From Rhodospirillales bacterium (GTDB taxonomy: Bacteria; Pseudomonadota; Alphaproteobacteria; ATCC43930; CGMCC-115725), in the NCBI GenBank assembly GCA_947473305.1, contig CANJCB010000027.1:1-55223 (forward strand): DNA of 55,223 nt. Direction: 5' to 3'. The translations under genes and the position numbers were made by a program. Below, piece after piece: positions 17,733 to 26,422 of this stretch (position 1 is its first letter; each line of letters starts with the position of its first letter). Below the pieces are notes generated by a model that was given only the letters and a program-made list of their open reading frames with translations, had not been told where the DNA came from and searched no databases.

Positions 17733-20177
17733 ATGGGTCTGGAAACGAAGACGCCGCCCCAACGATCGGCCTTTGACGCGGCCCTTGCCCGCAAGGAGTG
17801 GCTTGCCGGTGCTGCCCTGTTGTGGGAACGCTCCTGGCCCTCGCTCTGGCCCGCCTTCGGTTTTGCCGGCGCTTTCCTGGTCCTGGCGCTTTTCGATGTG
17901 CCGGCCCGCTTGCCAGGCTGGCTGCATCTGGCGCTCCTCGTCGCCGCCGCCGGGCTGACTGTCGCTTCCCTCATCCGCCCGATCCGGGCGTTCCGCCTGC
18001 CCGACGGCGGCGCCGCACGGCGCCGGCTGGAAAAAGTCAGCGCACTGTCCCATCGGCCGCTCACCACGCTCAGCGACCGGCTGGCCGGAGGATCCGAAGA
18101 TGCCGCGAGTACCGCGCTCTGGCGTATCCATCAGGCCCGGATGGCGGCGGCAGCCCAGCGGCTCAAGATTGGTGTTCCCGCAGCCGGCCTCGTCTCACGC
18201 GATCCCTATGCGCTGCGCATGGCGCTGGCGCTCCTGCTCCTGGTCGGGATCATCGACGCGGGCGGCGACTGGAGCTTGCGTCTCCAGCGCTCCCTGACGC
18301 CTCACCTCGGCAGCGCCCGGACGGCCGCTGCGGTCACGCTCGACATCTGGGTGACGCCGCCCGACTACACCGGCCTGCCGCCGCTTTTCCTTCAGAAAGG
18401 GATGGCCAGCGACACGATCTCGGTCCCGACCGGCAGCACGATCCTGGCCCAGGTCCAGGGCGGCTCCTCCGCGCCGCAGATCCGTATCGACAAGCTCGCG
18501 ACCGCCTTCACTCAGATCGACCAGCGGAACTACAAGGGGACGGTCACGGTATCCGGCGGCAGCCTGCTTGCGGTCGAACAGGACGGGGCGACGCTCGGTT
18601 CCTGGCCGATCTCGGTCATTCCGGATAATCCACCCGCCATCGTCTTCGGCTCGGCGCCCGAGCCGACCCGGAACCAGGCCCTGAAGCTCCAGTACCAGGC
18701 CCAGGACGATTACGGGGTCGAAACCGCCAAGGCGGTGCTGCACCGTCCCGACCGGCCGGCGGCGGAAACCGTCGAGATCGAGCTGCCGCTGCCCGGCCAG
18801 CATCTGAAGGAAGCCAAGAACGCGAGCTTCCACGATCTGACCGCTCATCCCTGGGCGGGACTGCCCGTGGAGATAAAGCTGACCGCCACCGACGCTCTCG
18901 GACAGATCGGCGAAAGCGAGCCGGTGACGATCACTTTGCCCGAGCGCGTCTTCCGCCATCCGATCGCCAAGGCGATCATCGAGCAGCGCAAGCAGCTCAC
19001 CCTCAATCCCAAGGACCGGGACGTGGTGGCGGAGACCTTGTCCGACCTCTCCCGGCGGCCGGGGCTTTTCGGCGGCGATATTGTCGCCTTCATGGCGCTG
19101 CGCACGGCCCAGGCGCGGCTTATCCGCGACCCGTCAGACAAGGCCATCGCCGAGGTCCAGCAGCTTCTCTGGGAAACCGCCCTTCGAATCGAGGACGGCC
19201 GGACCTCCTCCGCCCAGCGCGATCTGCGCCAGGTGATGCAGGATCTTCAGGACGCCCTCGCCCGCAATGCGCCGGACAGCGAGATCGAACGGCTGACCCA
19301 GGAATTGAAGGAGGCGATGGACCGCTACCTGCGCGCCATGGCCGAGCAGATGCAGCGCCAGGGCCCGCAGCAGAACATGCAGCCCATCGATCCATCGCGG
19401 ATGATGAGCCGCCAGGATCTCCAGCGCATGATCGACCGTGCCCGGGACATGGCGAAGACCGGCTCCCGGGAAGCGGCGAAAGACCTGCTCTCCCGCCTCC
19501 AGGAAATGCTGGAGAATATGCGCATGGCGCAGCCCGGCCAGATGCAGGACATGATGCGCCGCCAACAGCAGCTTCTGGACCGCAGCTTCCGCCAGTCGCG
19601 CCCCGGTCAGCAGGGCCAGCGCCAACCGGGACAGCAGGGGCAACAAGGTCAGCAGGGCCAGCAAGGCGACCCGGGCGAAGACGGCGACGGTTCGGCCGAG
19701 CAGGAGGCCCTGCGCCGCATGCTCGGCGACATGATGGGCCAGATGGGCGAACAGGGCGGCGACATCCCCCAGGCCCTCGGGCGGGCGGAACGCGCGATGC
19801 GTGGTGCTGCCGATGCCCTCGGCCGGCGCCAGCCGGGTCAGGCCATCGGCCCTCAGACGGAAGCCCTCGATCAGCTTCAGCAGGCGGCGCGGGACATGGC
19901 GAACCGGATGATGGGACGGCAGAACGGCCCCAACGGCGAGCCCGACATGAACGCCCCGCGACAAGCCGACCGCGATCCCTTCGGCCGTCCGCAGCAACAG
20001 GACACCAACCAGGGCCAGACCGATGACGGTCCCATGCGCATGGGCAACGGTCGGCTCAACAACTATTCGCTGGAAAAGGCGAAGGAAATCCTCGACGAAC
20101 TTCGCCGCCGCGCCGGGGAAAGGTCGCGGCCGGATGTCGAACGCGACTACATCGAGCGCCTGCTAAAGCAGTTCTAG
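17733..20177 (+). CDS. TIGR02302 family (DUF4175) membrane protein
   Basis: An 814-residue protein typical of Alphaproteobacteria and of unknown function. Hydrophobic segments occur near residues 43-60, 65-85 and 155-172, all in the first quarter. The remainder is a large soluble region with predicted beta domains to about 410, then long helices. Residues near 540-650 are rich in Q, M and R, including a QQGQ low-complexity stretch, followed by an acidic patch. ATG 17733 has AAGGAGACGGG before it. It follows lysA by 12 bases. No enzyme motif is recognised. Confidence 0.85.
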   Translation: MGLETKTPPQRSAFDAALARKEWLAGAALLWERSWPSLWPAFGFAGAFLVLALFDVPARLPGWLHLALLVAAAGLTVASLIRPIRAFRLPDGGAARRRLEKVSALSHRPLTTLSDRLAGGSEDAASTALWRIHQARMAAAAQRLKIGVPAAGLVSRDPYALRMALALLLLVGIIDAGGDWSLRLQRSLTPHLGSARTAAAVTLDIWVTPPDYTGLPPLFLQKGMASDTISVPTGSTILAQVQGGSSAPQIRIDKLATAFTQIDQRNYKGTVTVSGGSLLAVEQDGATLGSWPISVIPDNPPAIVFGSAPEPTRNQALKLQYQAQDDYGVETAKAVLHRPDRPAAETVEIELPLPGQHLKEAKNASFHDLTAHPWAGLPVEIKLTATDALGQIGESEPVTITLPERVFRHPIAKAIIEQRKQLTLNPKDRDVVAETLSDLSRRPGLFGGDIVAFMALRTAQARLIRDPSDKAIAEVQQLLWETALRIEDGRTSSAQRDLRQVMQDLQDALARNAPDSEIERLTQELKEAMDRYLRAMAEQMQRQGPQQNMQPIDPSRMMSRQDLQRMIDRARDMAKTGSREAAKDLLSRLQEMLENMRMAQPGQMQDMMRRQQQLLDRSFRQSRPGQQGQRQPGQQGQQGQQGQQGDPGEDGDGSAEQEALRRMLGDMMGQMGEQGGDIPQALGRAERAMRGAADALGRRQPGQAIGPQTEALDQLQQAARDMANRMMGRQNGPNGEPDMNAPRQADRDPFGRPQQQDTNQGQTDDGPMRMGNGRLNNYSLEKAKEILDELRRRAGERSRPDVERDYIERLLKQF
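19606..19670 (+). repeat. Low-complexity CAG/CAA-rich stretch (Gln-Gly coding)
   Basis: About 65 bases of imperfect CAGCAGGGC/CAACAAGG units inside the TIGR02302 gene. They encode a run of Q and G residues (GQQGQQGQQGQQ). This may vary in length between strains. Confidence 0.6.
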
Positions 20178-20181
20178 GGGA

Positions 20182-20907
20182 TCACTCCCCGGCGATCACG
20201 AAGGTCACCAGGAGCCCGGTCGCGGCTTCACTGGGCTGCGAGATGCTGGTCCGGAACGGCACCGACGCGCCGGGCTGGAGCCGCTCCTCCGTGAGGGTGA
20301 AGCTCCAGGACTGCAATTCCCGATCGCTGCCGTCGCGCAGCACGACCTTGAGCTTGGGCACGCGGCGGGAGATCTCCGAAATATTCGCGACCTCTCCCTG
20401 GATGACCAGGGTCGGCAGACCATTTTCGGTCTCCCGCGTCGGCGACACCCGGCGCAATTCGAGCCCCGCCCCGGCCGGCTCGATGGGCAGGTGGAGAGCC
20501 GTATAGAGGCGCGCGGACGGCGGCCACCACTCGACGATCTGGTCTCGCGCCATGACCAGTCCCGTGACGCCAACGACAACCAGGACCGCCAGGGTCGCCC
20601 AGCCCATCACCATCCAGGGGAGACGTCGCGGCTGCGCCAAGGCGGGTAGGCCCCTTTTGATGGGCTCCGGCTCCGCCAGGCTGTCGGCGACAGGCCCGGG
20701 ATCGTCAAACGACGAGGGCAGCTCGAAAGAAGTCGGCTTTGCCGGAGGCGGAGGCGGGATATCCCTGGCCCGGGCGGCAACCGGCGGAGGTGTTTCCTGA
20801 TGCCAGGTATGGGCGCAATGGGCGCAGCGCACCATCCGCCCCGTGGCGCCGAGCGCTCGCGGGTCGACCATGTAGCGGGTTGAACAGGATGGACAAGTAA
20901 CGATCAT
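20182..20907 (-). CDS. Zinc-ribbon (MJ0042) DUF3426 protein
   Basis: A 241-residue protein. The N-terminal MJ0042-type zinc ribbon has CPSC (residues 5-8) and CAHC (28-31). A proline-rich linker leads to one transmembrane helix near 104-122 (WMVMGWATLAVLVVVGVTG-like). The periplasmic C-terminal DUF3426 region runs from about 130 (beta-rich, NISEISRRVPKLKVVLRD). Function unknown; the architecture suggests a membrane-bound, zinc-binding protein with its ribbon in the cytoplasm. Convergent with the TIGR02302 gene, with 4 bases between them. Confidence 0.87.
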   Translation of the reverse strand: MIVTCPSCSTRYMVDPRALGATGRMVRCAHCAHTWHQETPPPVAARARDIPPPPPAKPTSFELPSSFDDPGPVADSLAEPEPIKRGLPALAQPRRLPWMVMGWATLAVLVVVGVTGLVMARDQIVEWWPPSARLYTALHLPIEPAGAGLELRRVSPTRETENGLPTLVIQGEVANISEISRRVPKLKVVLRDGSDRELQSWSFTLTEERLQPGASVPFRTSISQPSEAATGLLVTFVIAGE

Positions 20908-20969
20908 TTGCGATGCGCGTCTTTCGGCTTGTTTTCCTTATAGGACCCAGCCGTGGACGAGGCAAGGAT

Positions 20970-20983
20970 GGGGCAGAGGCCCC
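20970..20983 (-). terminator. Short GC hairpin after the pilus operon
   Basis: GGGGC and GCCCC form a 5-bp stem around AGAG, 12 bases beyond the stop of the minus-strand tip-subunit gene. A weak terminator candidate only. Confidence 0.25.
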
Positions 20984-20994
20984 GACCACACAAA

Positions 20995-21984
20995 CTAGTT
21001 GGAGATGACCGAAACGGATATCACATCGCTATAGGTGCCGGCGGTGCCGGTCTGAGCGCCGACAGAGATCACCACGGGAAAAACGCTGCCGGTCAAAGCT
21101 GTTTTCGTCGAAGGACCATTGAAAGTGGTCCCGCTGCCGCCCGACAGGTTCAGGGTGCCTCCATTGACCGTCATGACATAGGGCACCGTATCCGTCACGC
21201 TCGAATCCGAATGACGAAGCACGCCGCGGTTTTGCGAACTCAGCTGGATATCGAAGCCCGTATTGCCGCGGACCCGCATGTCGAAGCCGACGTTCTGGCT
21301 GGTCGCCATCGATCCGAGATTGAGGGACTGTGTCGTACTGCTCGAATCGAAGGCGCCCCCGCTGGCAATCAGGGAAAGCTCCGCCAGCGTATTTACGGTT
21401 GCCGTATGATTGACGTTCGCCGTCTGGCTGAGCGTCTGAGTGGAGCCATTCACCTCATAGAGCTTGATCTGCATCGACCGGGAATAGCTGGCCGGTGCCA
21501 CGATCTGCTGCGGCGCGATATCGTAGAAATAGGTGATGGTCTTCGTCTGGGTCCCCGAACTGGTGAAACTTCCCGCGATGAGGTCACTCGCCGTGGCGTT
21601 CGGCAGATCCTTGATCACATTGGTTCGGGTGCTGGTCGTATAGAGATTGAAAGGCAGCGAGTTGCCGCTGCCCGTCAACGTGCGTGACGTGAAAGTATCA
21701 CCGCCGCCCGTGGTCGCACCGATGAAGAAAGAGCAGGATCCCCCCGTCTTACGCACCGTGACGGTGACGGACTGGACGCGATCCGAAGCATCGAAGGGAT
21801 TGTACCCGTTCCCCGTGCCGCCGACCCAGGAGACGCTGCTGGGAATCGAGCTGAAAGTGAGGGTGGCGCAATTCGCAAAGGCGCTCCCCATCCCAAGGAG
21901 GAACACGATGGCGACGGCGAACAATCGCCAGCCTACCCTCGTCCCGGAATAGATAAAATTGCGCATATATCTATAAGGGCTCAT
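20995..21984 (-). CDS. Spore-coat-U-type pilus tip subunit
   Basis: A 329-residue secreted protein. Signal peptide near residues 18-37 (WRLFAVAIVFLLGMGSAFA), then two beta-rich domains. The first (to about 190) has Cys39 and Cys83, which could form the disulfide of spore-coat-U domains. The second ends in the donor-strand-type pattern GTAGTYSDVISVSVISN. This two-domain build fits CsuE-like tip adhesins of archaic chaperone-usher pili. The ATG shares its A with the usher stop (TAATG), so translation is probably coupled. Expected location: pilus tip on the cell surface. Confidence 0.75.
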   Translation of the reverse strand: MSPYRYMRNFIYSGTRVGWRLFAVAIVFLLGMGSAFANCATLTFSSIPSSVSWVGGTGNGYNPFDASDRVQSVTVTVRKTGGSCSFFIGATTGGGDTFTSRTLTGSGNSLPFNLYTTSTRTNVIKDLPNATASDLIAGSFTSSGTQTKTITYFYDIAPQQIVAPASYSRSMQIKLYEVNGSTQTLSQTANVNHTATVNTLAELSLIASGGAFDSSSTTQSLNLGSMATSQNVGFDMRVRGNTGFDIQLSSQNRGVLRHSDSSVTDTVPYVMTVNGGTLNLSGGSGTTFNGPSTKTALTGSVFPVVISVGAQTGTAGTYSDVISVSVISN

Positions 21985-24506
21985 TAGGGCTGAATTTCAA
22001 TCGGAATTTTCAAGTCGCCCAGCCGATAAATGCCGGTGGCATTGTCGGGAACGGTGATCCGGACGGTGACGCGGGTATCGGCATTGAGCGTGACATCGTA
22101 TTGGCCGGGATGCATGCCGTCGATCCGGAAGCGGCCCGTGCGATTGGTGAAGAACTGCTGCGCCTTGCCGGTCGCCGCGCCGACCTCTCTCGCCTCGCCG
22201 GCCTGGAGCGGCAGAGGCTTGCCGTTCTTGTCGACAAGCACGCCGTCGAGCAGCACGACCGCGTCGTTACCGACCTTGAGGACCGCGCCGCTGCGGAAGG
22301 TGGGCTGCAGTTCGAAAACGTCCTGGCCCAATTCGAGGCCCAGCGGCAGATCGGGCACCGTCACCCGGAGCGAGCGGATTTGATAGGAGCTCAAATTCGA
22401 GAGAACGGCAGGCCCAAGCCAATCTACCCGGGCCCTATAGTTCTGCTCGTCCACCGGATCGACGCCGACCGTGGAGCTTCGGAGGTTGGGATGGGCGACC
22501 ACCAGGGCGAAGCTGTCATCGATCGGCCGGCCGATACCGAAGTGCCCATCGGCAAAGACCAGGGAACTGCCGAAGCGCAGGCTGCTGCGCCGATCGATCG
22601 AACCGGTTCCCCCATGAGGATAAGCCTCGTCATGGGACAGGCTGGTTTCGAAACGGGAGCTGTTGTAGGTGGCCCCCCCGGAAAGAAGCGTCTGCCCGTC
22701 GCTGTTGGTCGTGGAAAGGTTCGCCGAAGGGGCACCGACATCCGTTTCGGGGATATATTGCCACTGCGCCTGGATGGTGTTGTTACGGCTATCGTAGCTG
22801 GTCTGCGCGAATTGCCGCTGCTCGGTGAATTGGAAGAAGAAGTTGAACAGCGCCCGATATTCCTGGCGCCCCGTCGTATCGACGTTGCGGGAGAGATCGA
22901 GGCTCGCGCTCACCGTGCGGGTAAGCCAACGCCGAAGGCTCAGGTCGATGCCGGAGCTATTCGGCCGGTCCCGCTGGAACTGATAGGAAGCGCCGATGCC
23001 GCCGGTGAAATTGAACGGCAATTGCTGGAAATAGCGTGCCGCGAGATCGAATTTCACCGGGTTATTGGGTGAGGTGACGCCGAGCGGCGCGAATTCCGAT
23101 CCATTGTAGGCGATGGACGCGAAGAAATTACGGCTGTCGCTGTCGAGCGTGCGCGCATCGGCAAAAGCGTATTGCAGGCGGGCCGCGAAATCCGGCCGGA
23201 AACTGGGTCCCCGGCTCCCCGCCAGATCGAGGCGGAAACTGCCCAGCACATTCGACGTTTCGATCTCCAGGCCCGACATCTGCTGGCGATTGTCGCCCTG
23301 GAGATTTGCGCCGATTGTCAGATTATCGGTGATGCCGTACCGATGGAAGAGGGTCAGCGCCGGCACATGCCGGGCATATTGGTGGGTGCCGCTGACGATG
23401 CTCACCGGTTCGCCGACGCTATAGGCGAATTCGCTGGTGCCCGCGGCCAGAAGGTCGTTGCTGAAGAAGAAAGGCAGATTGACGATGCTGACCCGGCCGA
23501 CGCTGTCGGTCACGCGTAGTTGGACATCGTTGGCGCCCTGGGTGAAGGGAAAGTCCCGGAGGTTATAATTGCCGGGCGCCAGCCGGATGACCTGGGTCGT
23601 CTGCCCGTTGACCAGCACCTCCACCCGAGACGGGCTCACCAGGCTCAGGGTCTGCTGACCCGAGGGCTGCACGACCTTATAGGGCTGGAGCGAAAAATTC
23701 CGCGCCACCGTGAAACCGCCCATGGGAATGAAGGACTGGAAGCCCGCCACGGGGTAACTCAGATCGCCCAGCTGATAGCGGACGCTGTTCGCCACATCGT
23801 CGTGGACGAGGCTCATGTCGCCTCGTTGCCAGGATTTACGGTCGCCCTCGAAGTAATTGAGATCGGCCTGGAAAACATAGCCTTTCAGATTGGTGCCGGA
23901 TTCGAAGGCGATATTCATCGGCTGACGCCCGAGGCCGGTGCCGGCGGCTCCATCGTGGACATAGTCGATGCCCGACCTCAGGTTGAGGAACGAGCTGACG
24001 GTCGCGGGCGGAACAATCCCTTCCGCGCTGACCCGGGGGGCGCGTTCGCGCAGGCCGATGGTTTGAACCAGCCTGAGATCGATCGGGATGCGCAAGGCCA
24101 GCGAGAGATTCGCCACATCGAGCGTCGCCTCGAGCCCGGCCGCCTTCAGCGCCTCGGGCGTGACGAAGCCTCGCTGATCCTTTTGCGCGTCGATCTTGGC
24201 CAGGATGGGCGCCGCCAGAACAGGCTTTAGCGCTGCGAGCAAAGGCGCCGCTTCCAAGCGCGCGGTGCTCATGTCTACGGGCAGGATCGCAGGGACCTGG
24301 GCGATTTCGCGCTCGTCCAGGACCACGGGGAGCTGGACCTGCCGCTCGCGCGGCGGCGGCTGCTGGCGGTTCCGATTGCCGAAAATCTGCTGATAGAGCT
24401 TTTCGCGCTCTTCCTGGCTGGCGGTGTCGGCGGGGGCGGGCGGCGCCTGACCGAAGGCGGGGAAAGTCAGCAGAAGCCCGACGATGAAAGAGGGCCAGCC
24501 TCGCAT
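21984..24506 (-). CDS. Outer-membrane usher protein of a chaperone-usher pilus
   Basis: An 840-residue outer-membrane usher. ATG 24506 gives a clean signal peptide (WPSFIVGLLLTFPAFG); GTG 24557 in frame would add 17 mostly basic residues. Visible family marks: a beta-barrel region from about 170 to 690, with the plug/middle motif RVEVLVNGQ and RLAPGNYNLRDFPF (about 290-330), GANDVQLRVTDSVG, and a C-terminal carboxypeptidase-like part with NRTGRFRIDGMHPGQYDV near 800. It would secrete and assemble the subunits delivered by the chaperone encoded just upstream. Confidence 0.9.
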   Translation of the reverse strand: MRGWPSFIVGLLLTFPAFGQAPPAPADTASQEEREKLYQQIFGNRNRQQPPPRERQVQLPVVLDEREIAQVPAILPVDMSTARLEAAPLLAALKPVLAAPILAKIDAQKDQRGFVTPEALKAAGLEATLDVANLSLALRIPIDLRLVQTIGLRERAPRVSAEGIVPPATVSSFLNLRSGIDYVHDGAAGTGLGRQPMNIAFESGTNLKGYVFQADLNYFEGDRKSWQRGDMSLVHDDVANSVRYQLGDLSYPVAGFQSFIPMGGFTVARNFSLQPYKVVQPSGQQTLSLVSPSRVEVLVNGQTTQVIRLAPGNYNLRDFPFTQGANDVQLRVTDSVGRVSIVNLPFFFSNDLLAAGTSEFAYSVGEPVSIVSGTHQYARHVPALTLFHRYGITDNLTIGANLQGDNRQQMSGLEIETSNVLGSFRLDLAGSRGPSFRPDFAARLQYAFADARTLDSDSRNFFASIAYNGSEFAPLGVTSPNNPVKFDLAARYFQQLPFNFTGGIGASYQFQRDRPNSSGIDLSLRRWLTRTVSASLDLSRNVDTTGRQEYRALFNFFFQFTEQRQFAQTSYDSRNNTIQAQWQYIPETDVGAPSANLSTTNSDGQTLLSGGATYNSSRFETSLSHDEAYPHGGTGSIDRRSSLRFGSSLVFADGHFGIGRPIDDSFALVVAHPNLRSSTVGVDPVDEQNYRARVDWLGPAVLSNLSSYQIRSLRVTVPDLPLGLELGQDVFELQPTFRSGAVLKVGNDAVVLLDGVLVDKNGKPLPLQAGEAREVGAATGKAQQFFTNRTGRFRIDGMHPGQYDVTLNADTRVTVRITVPDNATGIYRLGDLKIPIEIQP

Positions 24507-24626
24507 CGGGGCGCCCCCCGAACGATCGCGACGGCCGCGCCTAAGCGCTTTTATCACCCGCCGAACCCCGGAGCCTTTGCCGTCCTTCCCACCGATCCCG
24601 CGTTTTCGCCGAGGGACCTCGCCCGA

Positions 24627-25382
24627 TCACGAGGATCCGCCGATCCGCATGGTGACGGTGACGGGTTCCACAGGCAGGTCGGCGGGCCAGGGCAGCAGGA
24701 AACGCCGGCGATGGCCTGCCAAAACATTCTGGCTGAGCATTCCCTCGAGCTTGTCGCCTTCGAGCGTCACGCTCTTTCCGCTGGCCGCTTTCACCGTCAG
24801 CGACAGGTCCTGCAGAGCCTGATGCGCCGTGCCCTTGTTGTTCACCACGATGGCCAGCTTCGTGGCGCCGCCCTGCTGGGCCATCGGCTCGGCGCTTTCG
24901 ACGAACGCGTCGCCCTTGGCTCTCGGCGGCACGATATAGACTGCGCCCTCGTAGCGCACGACGAGCTTCACCGAAGCGCCCGGCTTGGCATCCTTGTTGA
25001 GTTCGACCGGCAGCTGCTCGGCGATGATCCGATAGGCGAGCTCGGCGGCCGGCTGAGGATCTCCCACCCATTGCACCCGGACGGTCCGCCCTTCGCCCGG
25101 CAGGAGCACCACCTGGGGCGGAAAGACGACGAATTCGTCGTCCGCGTCCTTGAGTTGATCCTGCCCCTCGAAGGTCATTTCCCGCCGCACCATCGTGAGC
25201 TGCACGGCGGAAGGCTCGTCCGTGTCATTTTCGAGGCGGAAGGTCTTATTGGCGCCTTGGCCTTTCGGCTCGAACTCGGCGACGAAGGGAATGAGCTTCA
25301 GCGCCCAGGCGGGAGCGGCTCCGAAGCAATAAACCGCGACAATCGCGGCAAGCAGGAAACGTGCAAACACGGGAGATGCCAC
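24627..25382 (-). CDS. Periplasmic pilus-assembly chaperone
   Basis: A 251-residue protein with signal peptide 1-27 (ends APAWA). The two Ig-like domains of PapD-type chaperones follow. Seen: LKLIPFVAEFEPKGQGANKT at the G1-A1 start, VVFPPQVVLLPGEGRTVRVQW near 85-105, and YRIIAEQLPV near 117-126, which matches the conserved YRIxxxxLP strand. The second domain begins near 150. First gene of the minus-strand operon; its start faces the MshEN-pilin gene across a 273-base divergent gap. Confidence 0.9.
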   Translation of the reverse strand: MASPVFARFLLAAIVAVYCFGAAPAWALKLIPFVAEFEPKGQGANKTFRLENDTDEPSAVQLTMVRREMTFEGQDQLKDADDEFVVFPPQVVLLPGEGRTVRVQWVGDPQPAAELAYRIIAEQLPVELNKDAKPGASVKLVVRYEGAVYIVPPRAKGDAFVESAEPMAQQGGATKLAIVVNNKGTAHQALQDLSLTVKAASGKSVTLEGDKLEGMLSQNVLAGHRRRFLLPWPADLPVEPVTVTMRIGGSS

Positions 25383-25571
25383 CCATTTCCAAAGAAAAGC
25401 CGATCGCCAGCACTGGCCTCGGCCAATTTACGTCCAGCCAAGTTAACCCTAGATGGCTCGTCGTACAAGTCATCGGGGGAATTCTGCTTCGAGGGGAATG
25501 ATCTAAATCAATAGGCGAGTAGGTCGACTCGGCTAAAATGGCGACTGAAGTTGCAAAATGCGAATTTTCAA

Positions 25572-25596
25572 GAGGCAAAAATTGGATTCTTGCCTC
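25572..25596. promoter_or_regulatory. Inverted repeat in the divergent pilus control region
   Basis: GAGGCAA (25572-25578) and TTGCCTC (25590-25596) form a perfect 7-base inverted repeat with an 11-base spacer. It lies 60 bases before the chosen start of the MshEN-pilin gene and about 190 bases before the chaperone start, in the AT-richer gap between the divergent transcription units. It could be an operator or a hairpin in the plus-strand leader. Confidence 0.35.
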
Positions 25597-25655
25597 AACT
25601 TAATGTAGGCTTAACTGGCTCGTGCAAAGTCGCGGGCATGGGGAGCAGTTACACC

Positions 25656-26324
25656 ATGCGTTGGACCCTCCAGAAGGAGAGGATCGGCGAAGTTCTCGTG
25701 AGCCTGGGATTGATTTCCCGAGGCCAGCTTCAACTCGCGCTCGACGAGCAGAGCGGCAGCGGCGAAAGGCTGGGCGAGGCGCTCGTCCGGTTGGGCTTCA
25801 TTCGCCGCGGCGATCTTCACTTCGGCCTGACCGAGCAATATCGGCGCGCCCTTGTCGGCGCCCTGGGCGCGGGCTTCCTCTTCTTCAATCATGGGATGGC
25901 GGTGGCGTCCCCCAAGGCGACCCTGACCCTGTCCGGCACAGTCGCCCCGCGCAGCACGGTTCGCCTTGCCGGGACCAGCGCGCCTGTCGCGGTCGATCTC
26001 AGCAGCCCGGTGGTCAATGCGACGCTGACCAGCCTGGTCAGCGAAAGCAACGGCAAGCACAGTTATTCGGTTCTTCTGGAATCCCAAAGCGCGGCAGCTA
26101 CCGGCAAGACGATGCTGATCGCCGCCGACCAGTCGCAGTCCATCCCCTATAGCTTGAGTTATGGCGGAAAGGCCGTGCGTTTCGAGGGAGCCTTGGCCGT
26201 CCTCAAGAGTTCGGCACGGCCAAGCGACGCCGCCCCCGCCGATCTCGCCATCAGCACGGCTCGCGCCGCCCCCGCCAACAGCGGCTTCAACGACGTCTTG
26301 AGCGTCGTCATCCGAGCCGACTGA
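25656..26324 (+). CDS. MshEN (c-di-GMP receptor)-signal peptide-fimbrial subunit fusion
   Basis: A 222-residue protein. Residues 9-32 and 38-61 are two copies of the MshEN motif RLGxxLVxxGLIxxxxLxxxLxxQ: R9-I10-G11, L14-V15, G18-L19-I20, L25, L29, Q32; and R38-L39-G40, L43-V44, G47-F48-I49, L54, L58, Q61. The 5-residue spacer (33-37) is the one known for c-di-GMP-binding MshEN domains. Next comes RR and a hydrophobic stretch (65-77) ending in AVA (82-84), which looks like a signal peptide or membrane anchor. Residues 85-222 form a Cys-free beta-rich domain with YSLSYGGKAVRFEG and the end FNDVLSVVIRAD, like chaperone-usher pilin subunits. ATG 25656 is chosen because GGGGAG precedes it; ATG 25638 and 25551 are in frame. 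Divergent from the chaperone-usher operon, it may be the main subunit of that pilus. Function is inferred. Confidence 0.72.
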   Translation: MRWTLQKERIGEVLVSLGLISRGQLQLALDEQSGSGERLGEALVRLGFIRRGDLHFGLTEQYRRALVGALGAGFLFFNHGMAVASPKATLTLSGTVAPRSTVRLAGTSAPVAVDLSSPVVNATLTSLVSESNGKHSYSVLLESQSAAATGKTMLIAADQSQSIPYSLSYGGKAVRFEGALAVLKSSARPSDAAPADLAISTARAAPANSGFNDVLSVVIRAD

Positions 26325-26422
26325 CAAAGCTTCGGGGTTCTCCCGGGCTTGGCTGGACGATCTCTCGACCGCATGCCATCCTCCCGCCGGGTTTTGCCTT
26401 GCGATGAAGGAGAAAGGCGTCC

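Noticed and set aside
19606-19670. CAG-rich tract as a possible CRISPR or tandem array
   Set aside because: Units are imperfect, have no spacers and lie in frame inside a coding gene; no CRISPR array is seen anywhere in the window.
22101-24230. Several plus-strand frames opposite the usher gene
   Set aside because: The usher reads continuously on the minus strand with clear motifs; these are shadows.
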